The notes beneath the pieces are model-generated. The model was not told where the DNA came from, ran no database searches, and saw only the letters and a program-made list of their open reading frames with translations. A stretch of 41,470 nucleotides of DNA from a virus, in IMG/VR virus record IMGVR_UViG_3300010401_000022, positions 1 to 41,470 of that record; one strand, written 5' to 3'. Below, piece after piece: positions 28,654 through 36,653 of the stretch (its first letter is position 1; the number at the start of each line of letters is the position of its first letter). Position numbers and translations under genes: made by a program.

Positions 28654-30173
28654 TAGCGCACCACGACCGCCCCGCGCGCCTTCGCCTTCTCGACGTCGCT
28701 ATTCGCAATCGCCACGACACGACCATCCGGCCCACGCATCATTGTGTAGCCGGTCGGCGCCGTGCTGACGGCTGGCGCCGTCGTCGGGGCGGCCGGTGTC
28801 GGGGTCGAAGGCTGCACACCTTCGGGGATGCGCGATTCAATCGCCTTCTTCTGATCGGCCAGCGAGCTATGCACGTTCGCCATGTCTGTCTTGAGCACTT
28901 GGGCAACGGCTTTCGCTTGCCCGAAGGTGAAATCCTTCGCGTTGAAGCTGGACACTTGCGCGCGAGCGGCGTCCGTCAATTGGCCCGAGAGTTTCGGATC
29001 GTTCGTGACGCGCGCAATCTCGCGGTTGGCGACGTCGCGCGCCGCATTGACCGCGGCCATGTTCGCGCTCCCGACCATCTTTTCGTCCAGCATCCGCACG
29101 GGAATGTTCAGCCAGGGCACGCCCGTATCGGGAATCTTCGAGGCCAGCGACAGGAACTGATCGAGGTTCTTGTTCGCCGTGCTTTCGAAGGCCGAGAGGG
29201 TGTCAAGCGTGCTCGTGACCTTGTTGAGCGAATCCTTATTCGCCTTGTAGATGGCGGCATTCGAGGCCAGCGTCACATTCGGAAACAATTCCGAGGCGCG
29301 GTTGATGATCTGGCGCCGGTCGTTCGCCGCGGCCTGCCCCATGCCGAGCGGCGGCAACTGGCCCGTCGTCGCAAACATCTCCGCGACCTTATCGAGCGAT
29401 TTCGGCGTGAGGCTGGAGCCTTCTTCGGCGCCGGTCGCAATCGGCTTATTCGTCTGGCCGCTGAAGCGTTGATTCCCGAGCGTGTAATCCGCGGGCGCCG
29501 GTTCTGGTTTCGGATTGTTCGCGATCTGCTTCCCGCTCGCGTCGAAGCGGGTCTGGCCCTCTCCGAGCGTAAACGGCGCGCTCGGCTGCTCAGGGCTCGT
29601 GAGTTTTTGGGCGAACTTCTTAAAGCCCTCGGGATCTTGCTGCCACAATTGCTGAAATGGCGCCACGTCCTGCTCATGGCTTTTCGCGACTTCAAAGAGC
29701 CCATTGACGATCATGGGGTTGAAATCGGCCGCAATCGCGTGGCCCGCCAGCGTGCGCGCATAGCCCAGTTGGGCCTGCTGATACGCTGTCTCCGCTTCCT
29801 TGAGCTTGAGATGAGAAGTGTTGGCCTCATCCAAGCCCTTCATCAGATCAGGCACAGCGGCGCCCAAACCCATCTTGACCAGATTTTCACTCAGTTTGCT
29901 CTGATCGACTTGCTTCTTCTCTGGATCCCAACTGGCGCGATAGGCATCGGCCAGCATGGTGCTTTGCTGCTGTTTCTGTTGCGCTTCGACCACCTTCTGG
30001 CGGCGTTCGTCTTCCAGGGCCTGCTGCTGCTTCAACTGCTGCTGGCGATATTCCTGCTCCTGCTGCGCCGTGGCGCGCGACTGCTGGAATTGCTGCGCCT
30101 GCTGCAGCACCGCCCACGGGTTCTGCGCGGGTTGCGGCTGAAAGACCGAAAGTGGGATCTGTGGGTCGATCAT
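28653..30173 (-). CDS. Putative internal/ejection protein, Gln-rich N-terminus
   Basis: 506 residues. Residues 20-75 are extremely Gln-rich coiled coil (QQAQQFQQSRATAQQEQEY and QQKQQQ). The central and C-terminal parts are helical and soluble, and the last 45 residues are Pro/Ala/Thr-rich before a short GYTMMRGPDGRVVAIAN domain. Located between the 1118-residue protein and the gene at 27364, in the P22-like ejection-protein position. Confidence 0.66.
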   Translation of the reverse strand: MIDPQIPLSVFQPQPAQNPWAVLQQAQQFQQSRATAQQEQEYRQQQLKQQQALEDERRQKVVEAQQKQQQSTMLADAYRASWDPEKKQVDQSKLSENLVKMGLGAAVPDLMKGLDEANTSHLKLKEAETAYQQAQLGYARTLAGHAIAADFNPMIVNGLFEVAKSHEQDVAPFQQLWQQDPEGFKKFAQKLTSPEQPSAPFTLGEGQTRFDASGKQIANNPKPEPAPADYTLGNQRFSGQTNKPIATGAEEGSSLTPKSLDKVAEMFATTGQLPPLGMGQAAANDRRQIINRASELFPNVTLASNAAIYKANKDSLNKVTSTLDTLSAFESTANKNLDQFLSLASKIPDTGVPWLNIPVRMLDEKMVGSANMAAVNAARDVANREIARVTNDPKLSGQLTDAARAQVSSFNAKDFTFGQAKAVAQVLKTDMANVHSSLADQKKAIESRIPEGVQPSTPTPAAPTTAPAVSTAPTGYTMMRGPDGRVVAIANSDVEKAKARGAVVVR

Positions 30174-33100
30174 CTAGGCATACCAGCCCGGCGACACCGG
30201 GGGCGGATTCGAGTAGCGAATGAACGGATTACTCGGCTGAGCGGCCGGCGCTTGCGGCACGCCGCGGAGCCCATAGTAGGCGCCAATCCCACCCGCGACG
30301 GTGCTCGGAATGCCGCCCGCGTAGTTGATCCAGGGGTTCGCGGCGCCCACTTGGCCCGAGGCGTTGATGTTGCCGATCCCCGTGTAGAGATTGCCCACGT
30401 TGCTGCCGTAACTCCCGAGGCCCGCGTTAATCCCATTGACCGCGCCCGCGCCCAAGCCGGCTAGTGCGAGGTTGTTATTGAACGGCTGCTGATACTGGGC
30501 GTTGTAGTTGATCCCGTAAGTGTTCGCCGCCTGATTGTAGGCTTGATTCTGCGCGCCCAAGCCGAACTGCGACCAGGCGAGGCCATTGTTCGCCGCAAAC
30601 TGGGCCTGCTGCACTTGGCTCTGATAGGCGTTCCAGGCCTGATCGTAGTTGAACTGCGCGCCGAACTGATTGGCGTTCTGGTTGAGGGACGCGGCATTGT
30701 AGTCGGCCTGCGAGTTCGCCTGAAATGCGCCGAGATTCGCGGCCGAGTTCGCCTGATAGGCCCCCAGTTGGCTGTTCCAGTTCTGCTGCCAGGTGTTCGC
30801 CGCCTGCCCATAGCCCTGCCCCTGGTAGGCGAGTTGGGTATTCGCGTTCAGCCCGTAGGTGCTGGCGGCGTTCTGATACTGCTGTTGGGCCAACTGCGCG
30901 GCGTTGCCGTAGTTGGTCTGATAGGCGGCGAGGCCCTGATTGAACCCCTGCTGATTGCCGGCCAGTTGGTTCTGATAGGCGTTCGAGCGGAAGCCTTCAT
31001 TCGCCTGCGTCGTCGCGAGCTGATTGCCGAAGTTCGCCTGATTCGCGGAGAGCGCCTGTCCGAACTGCTGGTTGTTGTAGGCCAGCCCGGTTTGCGCGTT
31101 GGTGTCGTAGGCGTTCAGCCGGTTCTGCGCGTCATACTGCCCCGCCCCGAGCGCCTCGGAGAAGTTCTGCGCGTTGTAGAGCCGCTGGGTATCGGCATTG
31201 GTCTGATAGGCCGCCAGTCCTTCGGAGGCATTCGTCTGATGCGCGCCCAAGGCTTCCTGATAGCCGGCCGTGTCGTAGGCCAACCCCGTCTGGGCGTTCG
31301 TCTGATAGGCGTTCAGCCGGTTGCCTTCATTGAACTGTGCGGCGTTCAGCGCCTGTCCATACTGCTGCGCTTGGGCGTTCTGCTGCGTGGTCGTGTTCAG
31401 GCCGTAGGCATTCGCCGCTTGGCCGTATTGCGTGCCCTGCACGGCTTGCCGGGTCGCTTCGTTCGTCTGAAATGCGCCGAGGTTGGTCGCGTTCTGTGTC
31501 TGGTTCTGCGTGAGCGCCCGATTCCAGAGGTTTTGGAACTCGTTCGAGGCGTAGTCCTGCCCGTAGCCCTGGATGGCTTTGGCAGTGTCCCCGGTGAGCA
31601 GATTCCCCCGCGCGGCGGCACTGGCTTGGAGGGCTTTTTCGCCCTGCTGCAGTCGGAATTGGTAGCCGGGATCGTTCTGTTCCGTCGCGCCGGTGGGCGC
31701 CTGGAACTCGGTCGGCGTGAACGTCTTCGCGTCCGCCAACGTGTTGTAGTTGAACGTCCCCGGCGTCTGGAGGCCGCTATAGGTGAACTGATTCGCGCCC
31801 TGATACGCCCCCGGCTTCTGCAACGCCTGATACGTGAAGTCCTGTGGCTTCTGGTAGTTCTGGATGTTCCCCAGGGCCTGATAGTCCAGCGGCGCTTGCG
31901 CCTGAAAGGGGTCGGGCGTCTTGAGCGCCTGATAGGTGAACGGATTCGGGTCGTTCAGGTGGGCGGCCGGACCGTAATCCCCAGGCGCGGCGGCGCCCGT
32001 GGCGTTCCCGCTCGAGGCATCGGGCGCGGCGCCCTGCGACTGCGGATTCCAGTCCGAGCCAAACGCTGGCCCTTGCGGCTGGGGGACGCCAGGCAAGGGG
32101 CCTTCGGGGTTGGCCGGCTTCGCCTGTGAGGGCGCGGGGGTATCCCAGACCCAATCGCCTGTAGACGGGTCCGTATGCGCGCCTGGGGGCGGGGCGCCGT
32201 GATGGTTCGGATAGTTCGCATCGCGCGGGTCCGGGCCGGCGTCGGCGGGCTGTCCGTTCGTCGTGTCTGTGCCAGGGGCGCCAGCCGGCGCGGCAGTGAG
32301 CGTGGCGCCTTGGCTCCCGTTCCCAGGTTGATTGTAGGTCGGCCGATTGAGTTGGGAGAGATCGCCGCTACTCGTGCCTTGGCCGGCGAAGTTGTAGCCG
32401 CCGCTCGTCGGATTGGCGTTGTAGGTCGGTTGGTTCAGTTGGGACAGATCGCCGCTGCTGGTGCCTTGGCCCGTAAAATTGTAGTTGCTATTTTGAGGCA
32501 CGCCCCACGGCTGCCCGTTCACGGTCATGCCGCCAGGGCCATTCCCGCCGGCCATGAGGGCGCCCGACTGGGGACCGAGTGCCATGCCGGTCTGACCGCC
32601 GAGCGTGTTGGGGCCTTGCGGAATGGGGCCGAGATTCGGATTGCCGTTACCGGGATTTTGTCCCGAGAAGTTGTAATTCCCGCCCTGACTTGACCAAGGA
32701 TTCCCTTGTGCCGACTGCGGCACTTGGGGAGGCGGACGCATCGCCCCGTTCTGCGGCGTCGTCGGACTCGCCCCGAGCGCCGGGCCCCCGTTGTAACTGA
32801 ACGGCGCCGCGGGTCGAAAGCCGGGCGGCGGCTGGAACGTCTGCGGCTGCTGCAGTGGCGCGTAGGAAAACGGCGTCGGCGCGTTCAGCGTGCCCGGCCC
32901 GGCATACTGTTGCGGCTTGTATTGGGACGGGCTGTAGCTCTGGCCCTGGAACGGCGCCAACGGCGTGAAGTTGCCCGAGCCGCCATAACTCCCCCCGCCG
33001 CCACCGCTCCCGCCCCCACCAGGGCCGCCGAGAATCCGCCCCGTCAGATAGCCGGTATCGCCCCCCGCGCCTTGCAAGGCTTCATTCTGCCAATACTGCC

Positions 33101-33530
33101 AGTCGCCCGTGCCCGAGCCACGACCGCCCGGCGTAATCCCTCCCTGGACGAACGCTTGCGCGACCCACGGCTGCATGCCGGGATTCGCGGCGATCATGCG
33201 CTGGACGGCATCGGAGTTCGGCTGGGGCGCCCCTTGCGAGGGCGATCCGCCCCCATTCGGATTGAAGGCGGGCGGCGTGCCGCCTTGGCCGCCCCCGCCG
33301 CCAATGAGTCCACTCAAGCTCGTGCCGGGCGCGGGCGTGGGGATATTGAACAACTGCACCCGCTGGGCGGGCGTCAGCGTGGCGTATTCGGCCTGCTGTT
33401 CCGGCGTGAGAGCGGCCCAGTTAAAGGCCCCTTGGAGCCCGGAACTGCCGCCCTGGGTGTTGTAGGTGCCGACACCCCCGCCGCCCATGTAGCCGGTGAA
33501 CTGGCCGGCGTTGTAGGTAGGCGCGGGCAC
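30174..33530 (-). CDS. Giant Q/N-rich putative DNA-transfer protein
   Basis: 1118 residues from GTG 33530, which overlaps the preceding stop (TAGTG) and has GGAGG eight bases upstream. The first 450 residues are Gly/Pro/Gln/Asn-rich and low complexity. Near residue 630-685, NDPGYQFRLQQGEKALQASA followed by ARGNLLTGDTAKAIQGYGQD is a hallmark of phage DNA-transfer/injection proteins. Residues about 686-1026 show an 11-residue period over some 31 units (AYQTNAQTGLA type), predicting a very long helix bundle. Probably ejected to form part of a trans-envelope conduit; inference from family and structure pattern. Confidence 0.78.
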   Translation of the reverse strand: MPAPTYNAGQFTGYMGGGGVGTYNTQGGSSGLQGAFNWAALTPEQQAEYATLTPAQRVQLFNIPTPAPGTSLSGLIGGGGGQGGTPPAFNPNGGGSPSQGAPQPNSDAVQRMIAANPGMQPWVAQAFVQGGITPGGRGSGTGDWQYWQNEALQGAGGDTGYLTGRILGGPGGGGSGGGGGSYGGSGNFTPLAPFQGQSYSPSQYKPQQYAGPGTLNAPTPFSYAPLQQPQTFQPPPGFRPAAPFSYNGGPALGASPTTPQNGAMRPPPQVPQSAQGNPWSSQGGNYNFSGQNPGNGNPNLGPIPQGPNTLGGQTGMALGPQSGALMAGGNGPGGMTVNGQPWGVPQNSNYNFTGQGTSSGDLSQLNQPTYNANPTSGGYNFAGQGTSSGDLSQLNRPTYNQPGNGSQGATLTAAPAGAPGTDTTNGQPADAGPDPRDANYPNHHGAPPPGAHTDPSTGDWVWDTPAPSQAKPANPEGPLPGVPQPQGPAFGSDWNPQSQGAAPDASSGNATGAAAPGDYGPAAHLNDPNPFTYQALKTPDPFQAQAPLDYQALGNIQNYQKPQDFTYQALQKPGAYQGANQFTYSGLQTPGTFNYNTLADAKTFTPTEFQAPTGATEQNDPGYQFRLQQGEKALQASAAARGNLLTGDTAKAIQGYGQDYASNEFQNLWNRALTQNQTQNATNLGAFQTNEATRQAVQGTQYGQAANAYGLNTTTQQNAQAQQYGQALNAAQFNEGNRLNAYQTNAQTGLAYDTAGYQEALGAHQTNASEGLAAYQTNADTQRLYNAQNFSEALGAGQYDAQNRLNAYDTNAQTGLAYNNQQFGQALSANQANFGNQLATTQANEGFRSNAYQNQLAGNQQGFNQGLAAYQTNYGNAAQLAQQQYQNAASTYGLNANTQLAYQGQGYGQAANTWQQNWNSQLGAYQANSAANLGAFQANSQADYNAASLNQNANQFGAQFNYDQAWNAYQSQVQQAQFAANNGLAWSQFGLGAQNQAYNQAANTYGINYNAQYQQPFNNNLALAGLGAGAVNGINAGLGSYGSNVGNLYTGIGNINASGQVGAANPWINYAGGIPSTVAGGIGAYYGLRGVPQAPAAQPSNPFIRYSNPPPVSPGWYA
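30453..31475 (-). repeat. Hendecad (11-residue) coding repeat block
   Basis: About 31 consecutive 11-codon units inside the 1118-residue protein. Units 1-15 share a (A)Y/F-Q-T-N-A-x-x-G-L-A type frame; from about unit 17 the same pattern continues shifted by about four residues (…LGAYQA-N…). Degenerate at DNA level, so it is an old protein repeat, not a recent tandem array. Confidence 0.7.
32332..32484 (-). repeat. Two 66-bp imperfect repeats in the low-complexity region
   Basis: 32332-32397 and 32419-32484 are near-identical (87-base offset) and code for YNF(T/A)GQGTSSGDLSQLN-type units. Confidence 0.7.
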
Positions 33531-33973
33531 TAACTCGCCCTCCAGGGATTCGGCGGTGCCGTCTGATAGGGGTTGCGCGGCGCAAACGGGTTCGGCGCCG
33601 GCTGCCCGGTCCACGGCTGGATGTTCGGCGGCGGCAGATAGGGCTGCGTCGGGCCACCAGGCGGCGTCATCTGCGGCGCCATCGCCGGGCCATTGAACAC
33701 CGGATTCCCGCCGTTCGGATTGAACGCGGGCGGGCGCTGTCCGGCCATTTGCCCCAACGCAGTTAGCCCCTGCTGCCCCAACTGCTGATAGGGCGCGGCG
33801 TTCTGCTGCTGCTGCGCTATGATCTGACGTTGCAAGGCGATGGCCTGGTTACTCGCGTCTCGCTGCGAGTTGGCCGCCCCTTGGGCCGTCTCGGAGGCTT
33901 TGTGGGCGGCATAGGCCCCCACCCCGGCCTGCACGCCCGAGATGATTAGCGGGATGGCGACAGCGGCGGGCAT
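33530..33973 (-). CDS. Small companion of the DNA-transfer protein
   Basis: 147 residues. A short hydrophobic N-terminus (AVAIPLIISGVQAGVGAYAA) is followed by a Gln-rich helix (ALQRQIIAQQQQNAAPYQQL, LGQQGLTALGQMAGQ), then Pro/Asn-rich text. In many phages this N-terminal type (alanine-rich helix then A-P-Y-Q-x-L-G) is part of the same protein as the downstream DPGYQFRL segment; here it is a separate gene. GGAGGAG precedes the ATG. The phrase PPAFNPNGG occurs in both proteins. Confidence 0.7.
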   Translation of the reverse strand: MPAAVAIPLIISGVQAGVGAYAAHKASETAQGAANSQRDASNQAIALQRQIIAQQQQNAAPYQQLGQQGLTALGQMAGQRPPAFNPNGGNPVFNGPAMAPQMTPPGGPTQPYLPPPNIQPWTGQPAPNPFAPRNPYQTAPPNPWRAS

Positions 33974-34338
33974 GGCTCCTCCTGAATCGGCATGACGAAA
34001 TGGGCCGGCAAACGCACGGCGCCGACCTTCTCGAGTAACGTGCGAATGGGCTCCCCGATGCAGGCCGTGAGCACGGCGCGATAGCCTGACGCTCGAGCCT
34101 GCTGGCGCATGGCCCGAAGCAACCGCCGGCCGACGCTCGGCCGCTGCCGGAAGGCCGGCGCAATCCACAACCCTTCGGCATGGAGCGCCGTCAAGAGCGC
34201 CCAACAGCCGACGATCGCCCCGTCCTCTTCCACGACCATGACCGTCGTGTGCGTGGGCGGCAAGAGCGGCCACACCGTCTCGAGCTCGGTGCCGGCGAGC
34301 CGATGCCACTCCTCGGGCGGCAAGATCCGCGTGGTCAC
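33946..34338 (-). CDS. GNAT-type acetyltransferase-like protein
   Basis: 130 residues, GTG 34338 (GGAGG just upstream). Strand MVVEEDGAIVGCWALLTALH, then LWIAPAFRQRPSVGRRLLRAMR, the acetyl-CoA-binding helix region of the GNAT fold (x-x-P-x-x-R-x-x-x-V-G-R-x-L-L), and GYRAVLTACIGEP. Overlaps the next gene by 28 bases. Similar GNAT-like proteins occur in phage tail modules, with no settled function. Confidence 0.74.
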   Translation of the reverse strand: MTTRILPPEEWHRLAGTELETVWPLLPPTHTTVMVVEEDGAIVGCWALLTALHAEGLWIAPAFRQRPSVGRRLLRAMRQQARASGYRAVLTACIGEPIRTLLEKVGAVRLPAHFVMPIQEEPCPPLSPSR

Positions 34339-34808
34339 AGCGCCTCCAAGACGACACCCAAGGCATACTGCATCGTCGTCACGCCCGTGGAGGCGTAGGT
34401 CGTGGCATACGTGACGTTCGTGCTCGCATCCACTAGCATCGTCACGCTTTGGCCCTCGTGCGTCGTCGTCAGGTTCGTCGTGAGGTTCGTGCCGCTAAAC
34501 GACTGCGCGACCCCGCCCGACGTCCACGCCAAGAGCACCTGAATCCCGCTCGTGGCGGATGAGGCGCGCGTCACTTGGACCGCGTAACTGGCCCGATAGA
34601 GGCCCGCGGCCAACGTGCCTGGATTGAGCGCCGTCGCCGCGATCGACGCGGCTTGCGCGGTGAGCGCGGCATCGCCCACGATGCCCACGGCGGCATTCAC
34701 CATCTGTCGGAGCCGGTTCAGCCACTGATACCAGACCTGTTGCAGCTGCCAGAGCTTCGACTCGGCGGCATTGATTGGCGTCGTGTTCGGGACGGGATCG
34801 AGCGCCAT
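34335..34808 (-). CDS. Tail-module structural-type protein
   Basis: 157 residues, ATG 34808 sharing an A with the gp10-like stop (TAATG). N-terminal helix (WQLQQVWYQWLNRLRQMVNA) then a beta-rich Thr/Ser region (YAVQVTRASSATSGIQVLLAW; NLTTNLTTTHEGQSVTML). It looks like a small structural protein, possibly stabilising the tail hub. Function inferred from position only. Confidence 0.68.
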   Translation of the reverse strand: MALDPVPNTTPINAAESKLWQLQQVWYQWLNRLRQMVNAAVGIVGDAALTAQAASIAATALNPGTLAAGLYRASYAVQVTRASSATSGIQVLLAWTSGGVAQSFSGTNLTTNLTTTHEGQSVTMLVDASTNVTYATTYASTGVTTMQYALGVVLEAL

Positions 34809-36277
34809 TAGCTCACCGCCCGATAGGCGCCCGGCAGATCGGCGCCCAGAATGCTCCACGGCACGGGATCAGAGACAAACGCCTCAAACACGCGCCGTCC
34901 GCCTCGCGCCGCCCCGGTGGGGGTCCAAAACACGCGGGCATTGTATTGGCCCTGCTTGCCCATCGGCGTCAGGATCGGCCCGACAAACGTGTGTCCCGCG
35001 TCGTTGGAGTAGCGCATCGCGACCATCGGATCGCTGCCCTGCCCGGTTTCGATGCCCACGCCCGTCTCTTGCGTGATCTGGAACGTCGGGAAGAAGGTGT
35101 AGCGGTCGAACCGGCCGCCGTCCTCCCCCGTCAACACTTGCGCCCGCCGCAACCGGCGAATCCCGGTGCCATCCACGTCGGTGTAGAGGGTCGTCGATGC
35201 CTCGTAGGTGTTCCCCGTGGAACGATCCAGCACGAGGTGCTTGTTGAAGGCGTAGGCATGGAACATCGGCCGATAGGCGTCAAAGCGATTCTGGGGGCCA
35301 TTCCAGAAGCCGCGCTGATGCCACAACTGCTCGGTCGCATCAAAACACCACGTCACATTGGCGGACGGGAAGGTGACGAGGTAGAACTGATGGCCCTGAT
35401 CCTGATAGCTCCAGCCCACGGCATCCGTCACCGTCGCATAACCTTGCAAGGCGAAGTCGATCGCGTCGGTGCTAATCTTCTCCAACGCCACGCTGCCCTC
35501 TGGCGAGCGCACGACCATACGCGAACCTTGGGCGTTCTCTTCCACCCACACGAGCGAGCCGCCCACGTTCGTGACCGAAAACGGCGCCGATGTGCCATGA
35601 CTGAGGAATCCGCCCGCAATGGGCGCAAACGGCACGCCTGATCCCGCGCTTGGGTCCGGTGTCCAGACTTCGGACGTCTGAGAACCAATGAGATAAATCA
35701 GGCCGCCCACTTGGTTGACCGAGAGTGCCACCCAGCGGTCCGACCCTTGTAATCGCTGCGCGACATTGGCGGGATTAAAACTGGTCCCATCGAGCAAGTC
35801 GGAGACGCGCAAGGTGGACGTGGCGGCATCCAAGACGAGAAAATAGCCCCCGATATAGGCCACGACGGTCGCACCAGAGGTCAGGGACGTCGTGAGCACA
35901 TTCGAGCCCAAGTCGAGAATGTGGAGTTGATCCCCGCTGCAAATCGCAAGTTGGCCCCCAGCATCGCCATTACTCGCAAACGTCGCTGGGTTCGCATCGC
36001 TGCCGACCGTGCCGCGATCAGTCAAGGAGCCGTCCGACATGAGTTCGTAGAGAATGGCGCCGACGACTTCGAAGCAACGACCGTTCTGCGCCCAAATGTT
36101 TCGGCCGGGCGATTCCGTCGCAGAGGCAAAGGTGCGGAAGCCTGGACAGGAATACAACTGTGCCGGGCTGTTGGCCGCCGATCCCATCCGCTCGAGATAG
36201 AGATTGATGCACGCTTCGCAGTTCGCATTGAGCGAGCGCGTCCGATAGGCCGGGCCGACGAAGTTAGCGAACTGCAT
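34808..36277 (-). CDS. Packaged-DNA stabilisation protein, P22 gp10-like
   Basis: 489 residues from ATG 36277 (P22 gp10: 472). N-terminal FVGPAYRTRSLNANCEACIN then LYLE is the characteristic start of the family (G-x-x-Y-x-x-R-S-x-x-x-x-x-x-x-x-x-N-L-Y-x-E), and repeated beta-strand blades (VGGLIYLIGSQTSEVW; SLVWVEENAQGSRMVV; YATVTDAVGWSYQDQGHQFY) follow. In P22 gp10 bridges the gp4 ring and the tail needle. An upstream GTG at 36307 would add 10 residues; the chosen start gives the usual family N-terminus. Confidence 0.87.
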   Translation of the reverse strand: MQFANFVGPAYRTRSLNANCEACINLYLERMGSAANSPAQLYSCPGFRTFASATESPGRNIWAQNGRCFEVVGAILYELMSDGSLTDRGTVGSDANPATFASNGDAGGQLAICSGDQLHILDLGSNVLTTSLTSGATVVAYIGGYFLVLDAATSTLRVSDLLDGTSFNPANVAQRLQGSDRWVALSVNQVGGLIYLIGSQTSEVWTPDPSAGSGVPFAPIAGGFLSHGTSAPFSVTNVGGSLVWVEENAQGSRMVVRSPEGSVALEKISTDAIDFALQGYATVTDAVGWSYQDQGHQFYLVTFPSANVTWCFDATEQLWHQRGFWNGPQNRFDAYRPMFHAYAFNKHLVLDRSTGNTYEASTTLYTDVDGTGIRRLRRAQVLTGEDGGRFDRYTFFPTFQITQETGVGIETGQGSDPMVAMRYSNDAGHTFVGPILTPMGKQGQYNARVFWTPTGAARGGRRVFEAFVSDPVPWSILGADLPGAYRAVS

Positions 36278-36653
36278 GGACGTTGTGGGCGGCGAGCGCC
36301 GCCCCACTCCCGGCCACGGCGAGACTCAAGCCGATGGCCCACTTCGGATGCGTGTCGCGCAAACGCCAGATCAAGGGAATGGCCGCGGCCGTGAATACGG
36401 CCTTCGCGCCCAAGACGAGCGTCGGCCGATTCCCAAAGACGGGATTGGCTTCATAGCCGCCATGACGCACGCCCCAGACGGTGGTCGCGGCATCGGCGGA
36501 TTGTCCTGCCACCGAGGCGATGAGCATCCCCGTCAGCACGCGATGCGACACGGGACGCGATTGGCCGAACGCCCGATCGACAACGACGCCGGCCACAAAC
36601 GCGAGGACCAGCGCGAGGATCAAGAGCGAGCGGCGAAAGAGTTTGTAGGACAT
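36264..36653 (-). CDS. Small multi-span membrane protein in tail module
   Basis: 129 residues with a signal-anchor (LLILALVLAFVAGVVVDRAF), then GQSADAATTVWGVRHGGYEANP with a further two or three hydrophobic helices (VLGAKAVFTAAAIPLIWRL, WAIGLSLAVAGSGAAL). The D-A-x-T-T-x-x-x-x-R-G-G-x-E-A-N-P pattern resembles small DUF5658-type membrane proteins. It is encoded between structural genes, yet is unlikely to be a virion component. Shares one base with the upstream stop (TAATG). Confidence 0.66.
   Translation of the reverse strand: MSYKLFRRSLLILALVLAFVAGVVVDRAFGQSRPVSHRVLTGMLIASVAGQSADAATTVWGVRHGGYEANPVFGNRPTLVLGAKAVFTAAAIPLIWRLRDTHPKWAIGLSLAVAGSGAALAAHNVHAVR

Noticed and set aside
28869-30464. 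531-codon plus-strand frame opposite the ejection-protein gene
   Set aside because: Arg/Leu/His-rich product without domains, fully overlapping a convincing minus-strand gene; long antisense frames are expected at this GC content.
30543-32129. 528-codon plus-strand frame opposite the DNA-transfer protein
   Set aside because: Composition is Arg/Val/Leu/Gly monotony created by the repeat on the other strand.
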